Source of the DNA: Acidobacteriota bacterium
Lineage (GTDB): Bacteria > Acidobacteriota > UBA6911 > RPQK01
Assembly (NCBI GenBank): GCA_003819755.1
Contig: RPQK01000056.1
Location: 1-17,883 of the forward strand
Length of the DNA stretch: 17,883 bases
Direction: 5' to 3'
Within the stretch, counting starts at the first letter, position 1. Every line of letters begins with the position of its first letter. A program made the translations under genes and the position numbers. Of the stretch, positions 1 to 7,059 are shown one piece after another. Under the pieces are notes generated by a model. It made no database searches. It had not been told where the DNA came from and worked only from the letters and a program-made list of their open reading frames with translations.

Positions 1-24
1 CTTGTGTCCCTTGTGTCCCTTGGA
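1..24. repeat. Short tandem repeat, 9-base unit CTTGTGTCC, cut by the window edge
   Basis: Two exact copies of CTTGTGTCC followed by a partial third (CTTGGA) fill the first 24 bases, directly upstream of the first glycosyltransferase gene. The 9-base period equals that of the AAGGACCTC arrays elsewhere in the window. It may be the right arm of a hairpin whose left arm lies outside the window; that part is inference. Confidence 0.6.
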
Positions 25-39
25 ACTCGGCGCGACGCA

Positions 40-1119
40 ATGGCACCAGGTCTTAGCATCGTAATTCCCACCTGGAACGGGCTGGAGCTGTTGCGCGAGT
101 GCCTGCCGTCCGTGCTGAAAGCCGCCGCCAGGTATCGCCACAGCACCCGAGCCTCAACCGAGATCATTGTTGTTGACGATGGGAGCCGCGACGAGACATT
201 GTCGCGCCTACCGGCCGAATTTCCGGAAGTCTGCCTGGTCGTCCGGCCCGTCAATGGGGGCTTTGCCGTGGCGTGTAACGATGGCTTCGCCCGCTGCCGG
301 TATCCCCTGATCGGCCTTCTTAACAATGACGTCTGGATCGACGAGAACTACTTCATTCACCAGGCTGCACACTTCGATGATCCCGACGTGTTTGCGGTGA
401 CAGCTCGGGTTTTCGGTTGGGATGAGCCGGTGTTCATGACCGGCGGGCGATACGGCCGCTTCAGGCGCGGTTTCTGGAGTGTCTACTTCAATTACGATGT
501 CCACCCCGACAAAGCCCGCGAGTGGATCGAGCAGCGGCGTCTGCTGTCTGCCTATGCGATCGGTGGATTCTCGACGTACCGGCGGGACAGGCTGATCGAG
601 CTGGGCGGATTTAACGCGCTCCTGTCACCTTTTCACTGGGAGGACGTGGATCTTGCCTATCGCGGATGGCGCCGCGGTTGGGACGTCCGTTACGAGCCAC
701 GAAGTGTCGCCTACCACAAAGTGAGCGCGACGATAGACCGAAACTTCAAGAAAAGGCACGTCGACGCCGTTTCCTTTCGTAATCGCCTCCTCTTCCATTG
801 GGTGAATCTCCATTCCCCCACCTTCCTCGTCCGACACATCCTGATGCTCGCGGTCATGTTCATGACCCGGGTCCTCGTGTTGGATTTCGATTTCTACCGG
901 GCGCTGTTTCAGGCACTGACCAGGCTCGGCGAGGTGCGGCAGCTGCGCCGGCAAGAGAAAGCCAAGGCGGTCCGTTCAGACGCGGACGTGGCTCGGCTTC
1001 TGAAACGCTTCTATCGGGAAGCGCCCATTCGGGTGTTCTGGGAGAGAGGACCACAAATTTCACCAGAAGAGGAACCGCTCTCGGTGCGCCCCCACGCTGA
1101 AAGGACCGGAAGGACCTGA
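40..1119 (+). CDS. Glycosyltransferase family 2 protein
   Basis: A 359-residue GT-A-fold glycosyltransferase, probably moving a sugar from a nucleotide donor onto a surface polysaccharide or LPS intermediate at the inner membrane. The N-terminus opens with a typical GT2 strand (LSIVIPTWNG), then DDGS at residues 46-49 and the metal/nucleotide-binding NND at 95-97. The acceptor-side acidic pair ED is at 201-202 (HWEDVDLAYRGWRRGW). A hydrophobic stretch at about 262-282 may attach it to the membrane. An in-frame GTG at base 4 lies inside a tandem repeat, so the ATG at 40 is the more credible start; no strong ribosome site precedes it. The stop codon lies inside a second 9-base repeat. It belongs with the downstream glycosyltransferases and rfb genes. 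Sugar and acceptor specificity cannot be read from sequence. Confidence 0.88.
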   Translation: MAPGLSIVIPTWNGLELLRECLPSVLKAAARYRHSTRASTEIIVVDDGSRDETLSRLPAEFPEVCLVVRPVNGGFAVACNDGFARCRYPLIGLLNNDVWIDENYFIHQAAHFDDPDVFAVTARVFGWDEPVFMTGGRYGRFRRGFWSVYFNYDVHPDKAREWIEQRRLLSAYAIGGFSTYRRDRLIELGGFNALLSPFHWEDVDLAYRGWRRGWDVRYEPRSVAYHKVSATIDRNFKKRHVDAVSFRNRLLFHWVNLHSPTFLVRHILMLAVMFMTRVLVLDFDFYRALFQALTRLGEVRQLRRQEKAKAVRSDADVARLLKRFYREAPIRVFWERGPQISPEEEPLSVRPHAERTGRT

Positions 1120-1124
1120 AGGAC
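1101..1124. repeat. Short tandem repeat, 9-base unit AAGGACC(T/G)G, single arm
   Basis: The array reads AAGGACCGG, AAGGACCTG, AAGGAC. It is one arm of the same repeat type that forms hairpins at 12083, 15384 and 17101; no complementary arm follows here. The TGA stop of the upstream glycosyltransferase (1117-1119) is inside the array, so the last residues of that protein are repeat-encoded. Confidence 0.6.
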
Positions 1125-1153
1125 AACACTTAATCCCAAAGCCTAAATGTCTG

Positions 1154-1159
1154 TATAAT
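1154..1159 (+). promoter_or_regulatory. Perfect -10 box (TATAAT) for the second glycosyltransferase gene
   Basis: TATAAT ends 7 bases before the TTG start at 1167, so transcription would begin at or within a base or two of the start codon. No good -35 hexamer sits 16-18 bases upstream, and no Shine-Dalgarno sequence lies between the box and the start codon. Confidence 0.5.
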
Positions 1160-1166
1160 CGTCGCA

Positions 1167-1940
1167 TTGAACCAGATCTCAGCAGTCATCATCTGCTGTA
1201 ACGAAGAGGCCAAGATCGAAGGAGCGCTCAAGAGCCTCCAGGGAATCGCAGATGAGACCGTTATCGTGGACTCCGGCAGTCACGACCGAACCATCGATAT
1301 TTGCAGACACTACACGGACCGAATTTTCCAGAAGCACTGGGAGGGTTACCGTCGGCAGAAACAATACGCGACCGACCAGGCGCGGTACGACTGGACACTG
1401 AGCCTGGATGCGGACGAGGTTGTGAGTCCGGAGTTGCATTCAGAACTCACCCAGTGGAGGTGCGCCCCGCCGGAACACCACGCGGGCTACTTCCTGCCGA
1501 GAAAGACCTACTTTATGGGGAGATGGATCGAACACACGAGCTGGTACCCCGACTGGCAACTGCGGCTGTTCCGCCGTTCAGCCGGCCGGTGGGAAGGGGG
1601 GCACGTCCACGAGTCCTTTAAGGTCTCCGGGACGGCCGGCAGGCTACGTGGACATCTCTATCACTACACTTATTCGAACCTGTCTGAGTTTGTGCAGCAG
1701 TTGGACAACTTTTCCAGTCTGGCCGCTGCGGATCTTTTCGACCGTGGGGTACACGCCCGCCTGTTCCACATCGTCGCCAATCCTCCACTTGTCTTCCTCA
1801 AGAACTACATCTTGAGGCGAGGTTTCAGGGACGGAGCCCAGGGTTTGGTCGTTTCCATCCTGTCCTCCGCCTCGACTCTTTTCAAGTACCTCAAACTGTG
1901 GGAATTACAGCATCGCCAGCGGGAGAAGGGAAAGCAGTGA
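1167..1940 (+). CDS. Glycosyltransferase family 2, WaaE/KdtX-like (LPS-core type)
   Basis: A 257-residue GT2 enzyme resembling the short WaaE/LgtF group that adds glucose to the inner core of lipopolysaccharide. Visible features are the N-terminal strand (ISAVIICCNEE), DSGS at 35-38, the donor/metal-binding DAD plus E at 81-84 (SLDADE), the family-typical PDWQLRLFRR at about 128-137 and VHE at 147-149. The C-terminal third is basic and amphipathic, fitting peripheral membrane attachment. Translation probably starts at TTG 1167, placed 7 bases after a perfect TATAAT. Its TGA overlaps the GTG start of the next gene by 4 bases, so the two are translationally coupled. The exact sugar is not known; a core-type hexosyltransferase is a family-based inference. 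Confidence 0.85.
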   Translation: MNQISAVIICCNEEAKIEGALKSLQGIADETVIVDSGSHDRTIDICRHYTDRIFQKHWEGYRRQKQYATDQARYDWTLSLDADEVVSPELHSELTQWRCAPPEHHAGYFLPRKTYFMGRWIEHTSWYPDWQLRLFRRSAGRWEGGHVHESFKVSGTAGRLRGHLYHYTYSNLSEFVQQLDNFSSLAAADLFDRGVHARLFHIVANPPLVFLKNYILRRGFRDGAQGLVVSILSSASTLFKYLKLWELQHRQREKGKQ

Positions 1941-3031
1941 AACGGCTAGCGATCCTCTATATAGACACCGAACATTTCTGGCGGGGAGGTCAGGAGCAGC
2001 TCTTCTCCCTCATGAAGGGAATGAAGGAACGGAGCCATACCGTCTGCCTGGCCGCTCCCCAGGACGCACCTCTCGCTCAGCGGGTGCGCCAGCTCGGGAT
2101 CACCACTTACGCCTTTGAACAGCGCAACGAACTGAGCCCAGGCGCCCTATGGCGTCTGAGAAGGATCCTCCGCCTCAGGCATTTTGACGTCATCCACTTC
2201 AATACTCCCCGTGCTATCGTCGCCGGCAGCCTGGTGGCCAAACTCGAGGGAGTGAAAGTCCGGATTTCTTCACGCCGCGTGAACTTCCCGCTGAAGTCCA
2301 GGTTCAGCCGCCTTAAATACAATCTGCTCCTGGAAGCGATCATCACGGTGTCGGACACGATCCGTGAGACCCTGCTCGCCGGCGGAGTCGAACCGTCGCT
2401 GGTCCGCGTTATTTACGAGGGAGTCGACCTGCACTGGATCGACCGGCAAGAACCGCCCAGCGAACGACTCGGAAACGGCAATCTGGTCGTCGGGACGGTG
2501 GCCCATTTCAGTCAAGAAAAGGGCCATGAGACGCTGCTCAAAGCAGCAGCTTCGCTCTCCTCCCGGTTCAAGAACGTGACCTACCTCCTTGTCGGTGAGG
2601 GCGAGCTACGGGCCCGGCTGCATCGACTGACCGAGCAGTTGAGGCTGAACTCACACGTCAACTTCACTGGGTTCCGATCAGACTGCGAAGCCCTGATGAA
2701 GCATTTCGACGTTTTTTGCCTACCTTCCCGTTCCGAGGGACTCAGCTCCGCAATCCTTGCAGCGATGGCGAACCGCCTGCCGGTAGTGGCGACGAACGTG
2801 GGAGGAATTCCTGAGCTCGTGATCAACGGCGAGACCGGCCTGCTGGTCGAGCCGGACAACCCGTCTGAGCTGGCCGGAGCACTTTCCCGACTGCTTGACT
2901 CCCGGGAACTGAGGTCCCAACTGGGCCAGGAAGGCCGCAGAAGAATTGAAGCCCACTTCACTCTTCAGCAAAAGCTCGACCAAACCGAGACACTCTACGC
3001 GCAGTTGCTCGGATCGAACCATTCCGAGTAA
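1937..3031 (+). CDS. Glycosyltransferase family 4 (GT-B fold)
   Basis: A 364-residue GT-B enzyme. The N-terminal acceptor domain has the usual glycine-rich loop (FWRGGQEQL, residues 14-22). The C-terminal donor domain contains VGTVAHFSQEKGHETLL (185-201), VGEGE and LPSRSEGLSSAILAAMA (262-278), then PVVATNVGGIPELV. The usual EX7E donor-binding motif keeps its first Glu (E267), but the second position is Ala (A275). The GTG start at 1937 is chosen because it overlaps the previous stop (GTGA) and follows a purine-rich AGAAGGGA ribosome site; upstream in-frame codons lie inside the preceding gene. It likely works with the neighbouring glycosyltransferases on one glycan. Activity and specificity are unproven, given the changed motif. 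Confidence 0.85.
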   Translation: MKRLAILYIDTEHFWRGGQEQLFSLMKGMKERSHTVCLAAPQDAPLAQRVRQLGITTYAFEQRNELSPGALWRLRRILRLRHFDVIHFNTPRAIVAGSLVAKLEGVKVRISSRRVNFPLKSRFSRLKYNLLLEAIITVSDTIRETLLAGGVEPSLVRVIYEGVDLHWIDRQEPPSERLGNGNLVVGTVAHFSQEKGHETLLKAAASLSSRFKNVTYLLVGEGELRARLHRLTEQLRLNSHVNFTGFRSDCEALMKHFDVFCLPSRSEGLSSAILAAMANRLPVVATNVGGIPELVINGETGLLVEPDNPSELAGALSRLLDSRELRSQLGQEGRRRIEAHFTLQQKLDQTETLYAQLLGSNHSE

Positions 3032-3064
3032 ACTTTTTCGTTACCATAACCGAAAGGAAGCGAC

Positions 3065-3805
3065 GTGAAGGGAATAATCCTGGCTGGAGGCTTGGGAACT
3101 CGGCTGCGGCCGCTGACGAATGTCACCAACAAGCACCTGCTGCCGGTCTATAACAAACCCATGATTTACTACCCTCTCGGGACGCTGGTTGAGGCGGGGA
3201 TTCGAGAAATCATGGTGGTGACGGGCGGAAACAACGCGGGCGATTTCCTGCGCCTGTTGCGTAATGGGAAGGAGTTCGGCTTAAGCCATCTTCACTACGC
3301 TTACCAGGAAGGCGAGGGGGGAATAGCCCAAGCACTTTCGCTGGCCGAATCTTTCGTCGACGACGATCTCCTCTGCGTCGTACTGGGAGACAACATCATT
3401 GAAGATTCGATTCGCCCTTACGTTGAGAGATTTAAAGAGCAGGGGCGGGGCGCCAAGATCCTGTTGAAGGAAGTACCCGACCCTCAGCGATTTGGAGTAG
3501 CTGAGCTGGGACCGAACGGCAATGTTCTGCGCATCATCGAGAAACCAGCCGTTCCACCTTCATCCTACGCTGTCACCGGCTTCTATATGTACGACTCTCG
3601 CGTTTTCGAGATCATCCATACCCTTAAGCCGTCCAAGCGGGGCGAGTTGGAGATCACCGACGTCAACAACGGATACATTGAGTCGGGTTCGATGACGTAC
3701 GACATCTTGCCGGGCTGGTGGACGGACGCCGGGACGATTGAATCGCTGCTTCGCGCCACAAACCTCGTCGCCCGCAAGTGCCGGGGCAGTGGGATTGAGG
3801 ACTGA
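3065..3805 (+). CDS. rfbA: Glucose-1-phosphate thymidylyltransferase, short form
   Basis: First enzyme of dTDP-sugar synthesis: it joins dTTP and glucose-1-phosphate to give dTDP-glucose and pyrophosphate in the cytoplasm. The signature loop GGLGTRLRPLT is at 8-18 with lysines at K23 and K31. QEGEGGIAQAL follows at 81-91, GDN with the catalytic metal Asp at 108-110, RFGVAE at 142-147 and EKP at 159-161. At 246 residues it lacks the roughly 45-residue C-terminal extension of the enterobacterial enzyme, as many short RmlA-type proteins do. The start is GTG at 3065, with AAAGGAAG as ribosome site 33 bases after the GT4 stop, so it is probably cotranscribed with it. Regulation by allosteric dTDP-rhamnose may differ from the long form; this is inference. 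Confidence 0.9.
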   Translation: MKGIILAGGLGTRLRPLTNVTNKHLLPVYNKPMIYYPLGTLVEAGIREIMVVTGGNNAGDFLRLLRNGKEFGLSHLHYAYQEGEGGIAQALSLAESFVDDDLLCVVLGDNIIEDSIRPYVERFKEQGRGAKILLKEVPDPQRFGVAELGPNGNVLRIIEKPAVPPSSYAVTGFYMYDSRVFEIIHTLKPSKRGELEITDVNNGYIESGSMTYDILPGWWTDAGTIESLLRATNLVARKCRGSGIED

Positions 3806-3810
3806 CGGGC

Positions 3811-3850
3811 GGTGACAGGGTGACAGGGTGACAGGGTGACAAGGTGACAG
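3811..3850. repeat. Octamer tandem repeat GGTGACAG x5, single arm
   Basis: Five head-to-tail copies of GGTGACAG (the fourth ends in A) start 5 bases after the rfbA stop. No inverted partner is present. The remaining 50 bases before rfbB show no clear promoter. It is the only octamer of this sequence in the window. Confidence 0.9.
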
Positions 3851-3900
3851 GCGCTACTAGTTCCAAACTGGCTGTTTTGTTACTCTTCTAACCACGACCA

Positions 3901-4893
3901 ATGCCTATGAAACTCTTCGTGACCGGCGGTGCCGGATTCATCGGATCCAATTTCGTTCGGCTGATGCTGACCCGGCCTGATGTGGAGATTCTGAATTTCG
4001 ATGCCCTCACTTACGCGGGTAATCTCGAGAACCTCAAAGACGTCGAAAGCCACTCGCGCTATCGCTTTGTCAAAGCGGATATTACGGACGCCGAGAAGGT
4101 CAACGGCTGCCTGGCCGCCGGGTTTGACGCCATTGTCAACTTCGCCGCCGAGACCCATGTAGACCGGAGTATCGTCGATTCCTCGGCATTCGTGAGGGCA
4201 AATGTCCTCGGCGTCCAGGTGCTTCTCGAGGCCGCTCGCGCGCATCACGTCGGCCGCTTCGTCCAGGTTTCGACCGATGAAGTTTACGGCTCCCTGGGCG
4301 CATCCGGCCTGTTTACCGAGCAGAGCCCGCTGGCACCGAACAGCCCATATGCGGCCAGCAAGGCAGGAGCGGATTTGCTCGTACGAGCCTATTCCAAAAC
4401 CTACGGTTTAGACGCCGTCATTACTCGCTGCAGCAACAACTACGGTCCGTACCAGTTCCCCGAGAAACTGATACCGGTCATGATTCTCAATGCAATGGAG
4501 GACCGTCGTCTGCCGGTCTATGGAGATGGTTTATATACACGCGACTGGATCCATGTAGAGGACCATTGCCGCGCGATAGAAATGGCACTTCGGGCAGGCC
4601 GGCCGGGCAGCGTCTACAATATCGGCAGCAACCAGGAGCTGAGGAACATAGATCTGGTGAAGCGGATTCTCGACATCCTCGGCAAACCTCACCACTTGAT
4701 CGAACACGTACCCGACCGCCCAGGGCATGACCGCCGTTACGCCATCGATGCCAATGTCATTAGGCGAGAGCTCGGTTGGGCTCCGCAGATGGCGTTCGGA
4801 ACGGCCTTAAGGCAGACGGTCGAGTGGTATCAGGCGAACCCCGAGTGGGTGTCACGAGTGCGTTCGGGGGCCTACAAACGGTATTACGAGTAA
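3901..4893 (+). CDS. rfbB: dTDP-glucose 4,6-dehydratase
   Basis: Second step of the dTDP-rhamnose pathway: NAD-dependent conversion of dTDP-glucose to dTDP-4-keto-6-deoxyglucose. It is an extended short-chain dehydrogenase with the Rossmann motif GGAGFIGS at 9-16, AAETHVDRS at 82-90, the catalytic TDE at 125-127 (STDEVYG) and YxxxK at Y150/K154. The substrate-loop NNYGPYQFPEKL follows at about 179-190, and RDWIHVEDH with RPGHDRRYAID further on. Its 330 residues are normal for the family. The start could be ATG 3901 or ATG 3907; neither has a clear ribosome site. It is separated from rfbA by a GGTGACAG repeat but is in the same direction and pathway. Confidence 0.95.
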   Translation: MPMKLFVTGGAGFIGSNFVRLMLTRPDVEILNFDALTYAGNLENLKDVESHSRYRFVKADITDAEKVNGCLAAGFDAIVNFAAETHVDRSIVDSSAFVRANVLGVQVLLEAARAHHVGRFVQVSTDEVYGSLGASGLFTEQSPLAPNSPYAASKAGADLLVRAYSKTYGLDAVITRCSNNYGPYQFPEKLIPVMILNAMEDRRLPVYGDGLYTRDWIHVEDHCRAIEMALRAGRPGSVYNIGSNQELRNIDLVKRILDILGKPHHLIEHVPDRPGHDRRYAIDANVIRRELGWAPQMAFGTALRQTVEWYQANPEWVSRVRSGAYKRYYE

Positions 4894-4901
4894 GAGGGGC
4901 T

Positions 4902-5753
4902 ATGCGAATCGCGATGACGGGAACCACCGGGATGCTGGGGCAGGTGCTTTGCCCGCTGCTGTCGCGCCACCACGACATTCAACCGCTTCCAATCGACCGG
5001 CTCGACATTACTTCGCTGGAAGACACGCGCTGGCAGATCGCCCAGGCACGACCCGACTGGGTCGTCCACGTGGCGGCCTTCACGCAGGTGGATGAGGCTG
5101 AAACCAAGCCTCTCGAGGCCTATCGCATCAACGCGGTCGGCACCAGGAATGTGGCAATAGCCGCTCAGGAAGCAGGTGCCGGAGTAGTCTATTTCAGCAC
5201 CGACTACGTTTTCAACGGACGCAAGAAGGAGCCCTACCGGGAATGGGACGCGCCCAATCCGATCAATCATTACGGGCAATCAAAGCTGGCGGGCGAAATC
5301 TACGTCCAGACTCTGTGCCCCAAACACCTGATCATCCGAACCAGCTGGCTCTTTGGGCCGGGGGGCATCAACTTCGTTGAGAAGATCCTGCAGAGGGCGG
5401 CGCAGAATCAGCGGATTCAAGTCGTCGACGACCAGAGGGGGTCGCCCACTTTCACTCTCGATCTGGCGGACATGACACTGAAGCTGCTGGAACGGGGAAG
5501 CCAGGGTATCTACCACGTCACCAACCTGGGGAGTTGCACGTGGCATGAGTTCGCCCGCGAGATCGTTTCTCGCAGAAATCTTGAGACAACCGTCGTGCCG
5601 GTCAACAGCTCGGCTTTTTCGGCCCCCGCAGTGCGCCCCGAATACTCTGTCCTGGACAACTATATGCTTAAGTGCGAAGGTATACCTTTGCTCCCTCCCT
5701 GGCAGGACGCCGTGGCCCGGTATCTGCGGTCGACGGGCGACGGCCCACGATGA
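4902..5753 (+). CDS. rfbD: dTDP-4-dehydrorhamnose reductase
   Basis: Last enzyme of dTDP-L-rhamnose synthesis: NAD(P)H reduction of dTDP-4-keto-L-rhamnose. It is a 283-residue Rossmann SDR with TGTTGMLG at 6-13, HVAAFTQVDEAE at about 56-67, STDYVFNG at 99-106, YxxxK at Y124/K128 and RTSWLFG at 146-152. The ATG at 4902 is 8 bases after the rfbB stop and follows AAGAGGGG, a good ribosome site; the longer in-frame reading from 4776 would overlap rfbB and is rejected. Its TGA overlaps the smpB ATG (ATGA). The epimerase RfbC, which makes its substrate, is not in this window and must be encoded elsewhere if the pathway is complete. Confidence 0.93.
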   Translation: MRIAMTGTTGMLGQVLCPLLSRHHDIQPLPIDRLDITSLEDTRWQIAQARPDWVVHVAAFTQVDEAETKPLEAYRINAVGTRNVAIAAQEAGAGVVYFSTDYVFNGRKKEPYREWDAPNPINHYGQSKLAGEIYVQTLCPKHLIIRTSWLFGPGGINFVEKILQRAAQNQRIQVVDDQRGSPTFTLDLADMTLKLLERGSQGIYHVTNLGSCTWHEFAREIVSRRNLETTVVPVNSSAFSAPAVRPEYSVLDNYMLKCEGIPLLPPWQDAVARYLRSTGDGPR

Positions 5754-6202
5754 AACAACTGGTTGCGAAGAACCGAAAAGCATTCCACGAATACGAGATC
5801 GTGGAAACCTATGAGGCTGGAATCGTCCTCCAGGGGACCGAGGTGAAGTCGGTCCGCGAGGGCAGAGTCAACCTCAAAGACAGTTACGCCCTGGTGAAGG
5901 AGGGCGAACTGTGGCTTCAGAACTGCCACATCAGCCCTTACCCGCAGGGCAACATTTACAATCATGAACCCATGCGTCCCCGCAAGCTGCTCCTCCACAA
6001 GCGACAGATCAGCAAACTGACCGGAGATACCACCCGGAAAGGTATGACGCTGGTTCCGTTGTCTCTCTACTTCCTGGAGGGGCGAGTCAAAGTGGAAATC
6101 GCCGTCGCGCGCGGGAAAAAGGCCTACGACAAGCGGGAAAGCGAACGTCGGAAAGACGTCGAGCGCGACATCCAGATGGAAATCAAGCGCCGCGGGCGGT
6201 AG
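5750..6202 (+). CDS. smpB: SsrA (tmRNA)-binding protein SmpB
   Basis: A 150-residue partner of tmRNA in trans-translation, which frees stalled ribosomes and tags the incomplete protein for degradation. The whole family pattern is present: KNRKAFHEYEIVETYEAGIVLQGTEVKSVR near the N-terminus, GRVNLKDSYA, ELWLQNCHISPY and GNIYNHEP. RPRKLLLHKRQI, LVPLSLYF, RVKVEIAVARGKKAYDKRE and a basic tail ending KRRGR complete it. The start at ATG 5750 overlaps the rfbD stop by four bases, so translation is coupled to a sugar-biosynthesis gene. That is an uncommon partner; the tmRNA gene (ssrA) itself is not seen here. Confidence 0.97.
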   Translation: MKQLVAKNRKAFHEYEIVETYEAGIVLQGTEVKSVREGRVNLKDSYALVKEGELWLQNCHISPYPQGNIYNHEPMRPRKLLLHKRQISKLTGDTTRKGMTLVPLSLYFLEGRVKVEIAVARGKKAYDKRESERRKDVERDIQMEIKRRGR

Positions 6203-6221
6203 TTGTTCGCTGTACGTCCGG

Positions 6222-6244
6222 TCGATGAGCGGAAAAACCATCGA
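6222..6244. other. Weak hairpin after smpB
   Basis: TCGATG at 6222-6227 pairs with CATCGA at 6239-6244 around an A-rich loop. It lies 19 bases after the smpB stop and has no T-run, so it is at best a weak terminator. Confidence 0.25.
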
Positions 6245-6250
6245 AGTGCC

Positions 6251-6273
6251 AATCATCAATCATCAATCAATCC
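6251..6273. repeat. Heptamer tandem repeat AATCATC, single arm
   Basis: Two exact AATCATC copies and a degenerate AATCAATCC lie between convergent smpB and the membrane-protein gene. The stop codon of the minus-strand gene (TCA on the plus strand, 6263-6265) is inside the array, so that protein's last residues (RID) are partly repeat-encoded. The unit is close to ATCGTCA at 8781-8848. Confidence 0.65.
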
Positions 6274-6877
6274 GGACCGGGGCGGCTTGCGGGGGCGGGG
6301 GGAGACCACCCGCGGCATCCAAATAGGCGGCCGTCACGGCGTAGGAAGTTACGGGAAGCGTGATGATCACGCCCACGCCGAGCAGCATGAGCCCCAGGAT
6401 GTTGATCAGGCCGAGCAGGATGCCAAACAACACAAACCCGAAGTAATCGCGCGACACCAACTTCCTGCTGGCCTCCATTGCCTGCCAGAAGTCGTCACCC
6501 CGGTGGACCATGAAGTGGAACGTGAACATGTACATGGACAGGATCACGATTCCCGGGATGATGAAGAAGATCAGGCCCACCAGCGAAAACAGGGCAATCA
6601 GGATGGAGCCGAACAGGGCCGGCAGGAAATAGTTGCCGAAACCCGAGAAGAAGTCGTAGGCATCCCACTTCCCTCGCTCCGCCTTCCGTACTCCGGTGAG
6701 CGCAAGGCCGGCCGCAATCGGTCCAATGATAATGGCCAAAGTACCGAGCAAAACGGTCGCGACTAAGCCGACCAAGAGACTGACGCCGGGGTCTCGGACA
6801 AAACAATCCCAGCCACGATTAATCCAGGCTCCCATCTGCACTTTTACGGGTCGTTCGCGGGTTATCACTTGACTCAT
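6263..6877 (-). CDS. Polytopic inner-membrane protein of unknown function
   Basis: Not confidently recognised; the pattern of glycine- and proline-broken hydrophobic segments is reminiscent of DUF975-type membrane proteins. From ATG 6877 it has 204 residues: a short basic N-terminus, then about five hydrophobic segments. One is LLVGLVATVLLGTLAIIIGP; two come from FLPALFGSILIALFSLVGLI and FFIIPGIVILSMYMFTFHFM; two from the DYFGFVLFGILLGLINILGL stretch onward. Polar features between them are ALTGVRKAERGKWDAYDFF and HRGDDFWQAMEASRKLVSRD, the latter conserved-looking. The tail is proline-rich (GGLPPPPQAAP). A GTG at 6907 is an alternative start giving 214 residues. Its 3' end runs into a heptamer repeat and converges with smpB. 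No function is proposed. Confidence 0.75.
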   Translation of the reverse strand: MSQVITRERPVKVQMGAWINRGWDCFVRDPGVSLLVGLVATVLLGTLAIIIGPIAAGLALTGVRKAERGKWDAYDFFSGFGNYFLPALFGSILIALFSLVGLIFFIIPGIVILSMYMFTFHFMVHRGDDFWQAMEASRKLVSRDYFGFVLFGILLGLINILGLMLLGVGVIITLPVTSYAVTAAYLDAAGGLPPPPQAAPVRID

Positions 6878-6980
6878 ATACCGTTTCCCGGTTTCTCTGT
6901 TCCCCACTCATTCCGTACGAAGCAGCCTCACCGATTGTTCCACCAATGCCACGATCGTGCAATCGGGTTACGAGGCGCAC

Positions 6981-7040
6981 ACCACCACGGACGGACACGG
7001 ACAAGCTAGACGGCGCCTGTCCGTGTTCGTCCGTGGTGGT
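6981..7040. repeat. Inverted repeat, 23-base arms, one mismatch, between divergent genes
   Basis: The left arm 6981-7003 (ACCACCACGGACGGACACGG and three more bases) is the reverse complement of 7018-7040 with a single mismatch, around a 14-base loop. The arms are built from CGGAC-type subrepeats. It occupies the divergent promoter region and ends 7 bases before the TATAAT of the Fic-like gene, so it covers the expected -35 position. Confidence 0.9.
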
Positions 7041-7047
7041 CCATGCC

Positions 7048-7053
7048 TATAAT
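7048..7053 (+). promoter_or_regulatory. Perfect -10 box (TATAAT) for the Fic-like gene
   Basis: TATAAT ends 6 bases before ATG 7060, predicting a leaderless transcript. There is no recognisable -35; that position falls in the right arm of the inverted repeat. No Shine-Dalgarno sequence precedes the ATG. Confidence 0.5.
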
Positions 7054-7059
7054 AAACAA

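Noticed and set aside
5660..6259. 199-codon minus-strand open frame opposite rfbD/smpB
   Set aside because: Shadow of smpB, whose plus-strand protein matches the family throughout.
6203..6766. 187-codon plus-strand frame over the membrane-protein gene
   Set aside because: The translation is a low-complexity His/Gln/Glu-rich string, typical of an antisense frame; the minus-strand reading has clean membrane segments.
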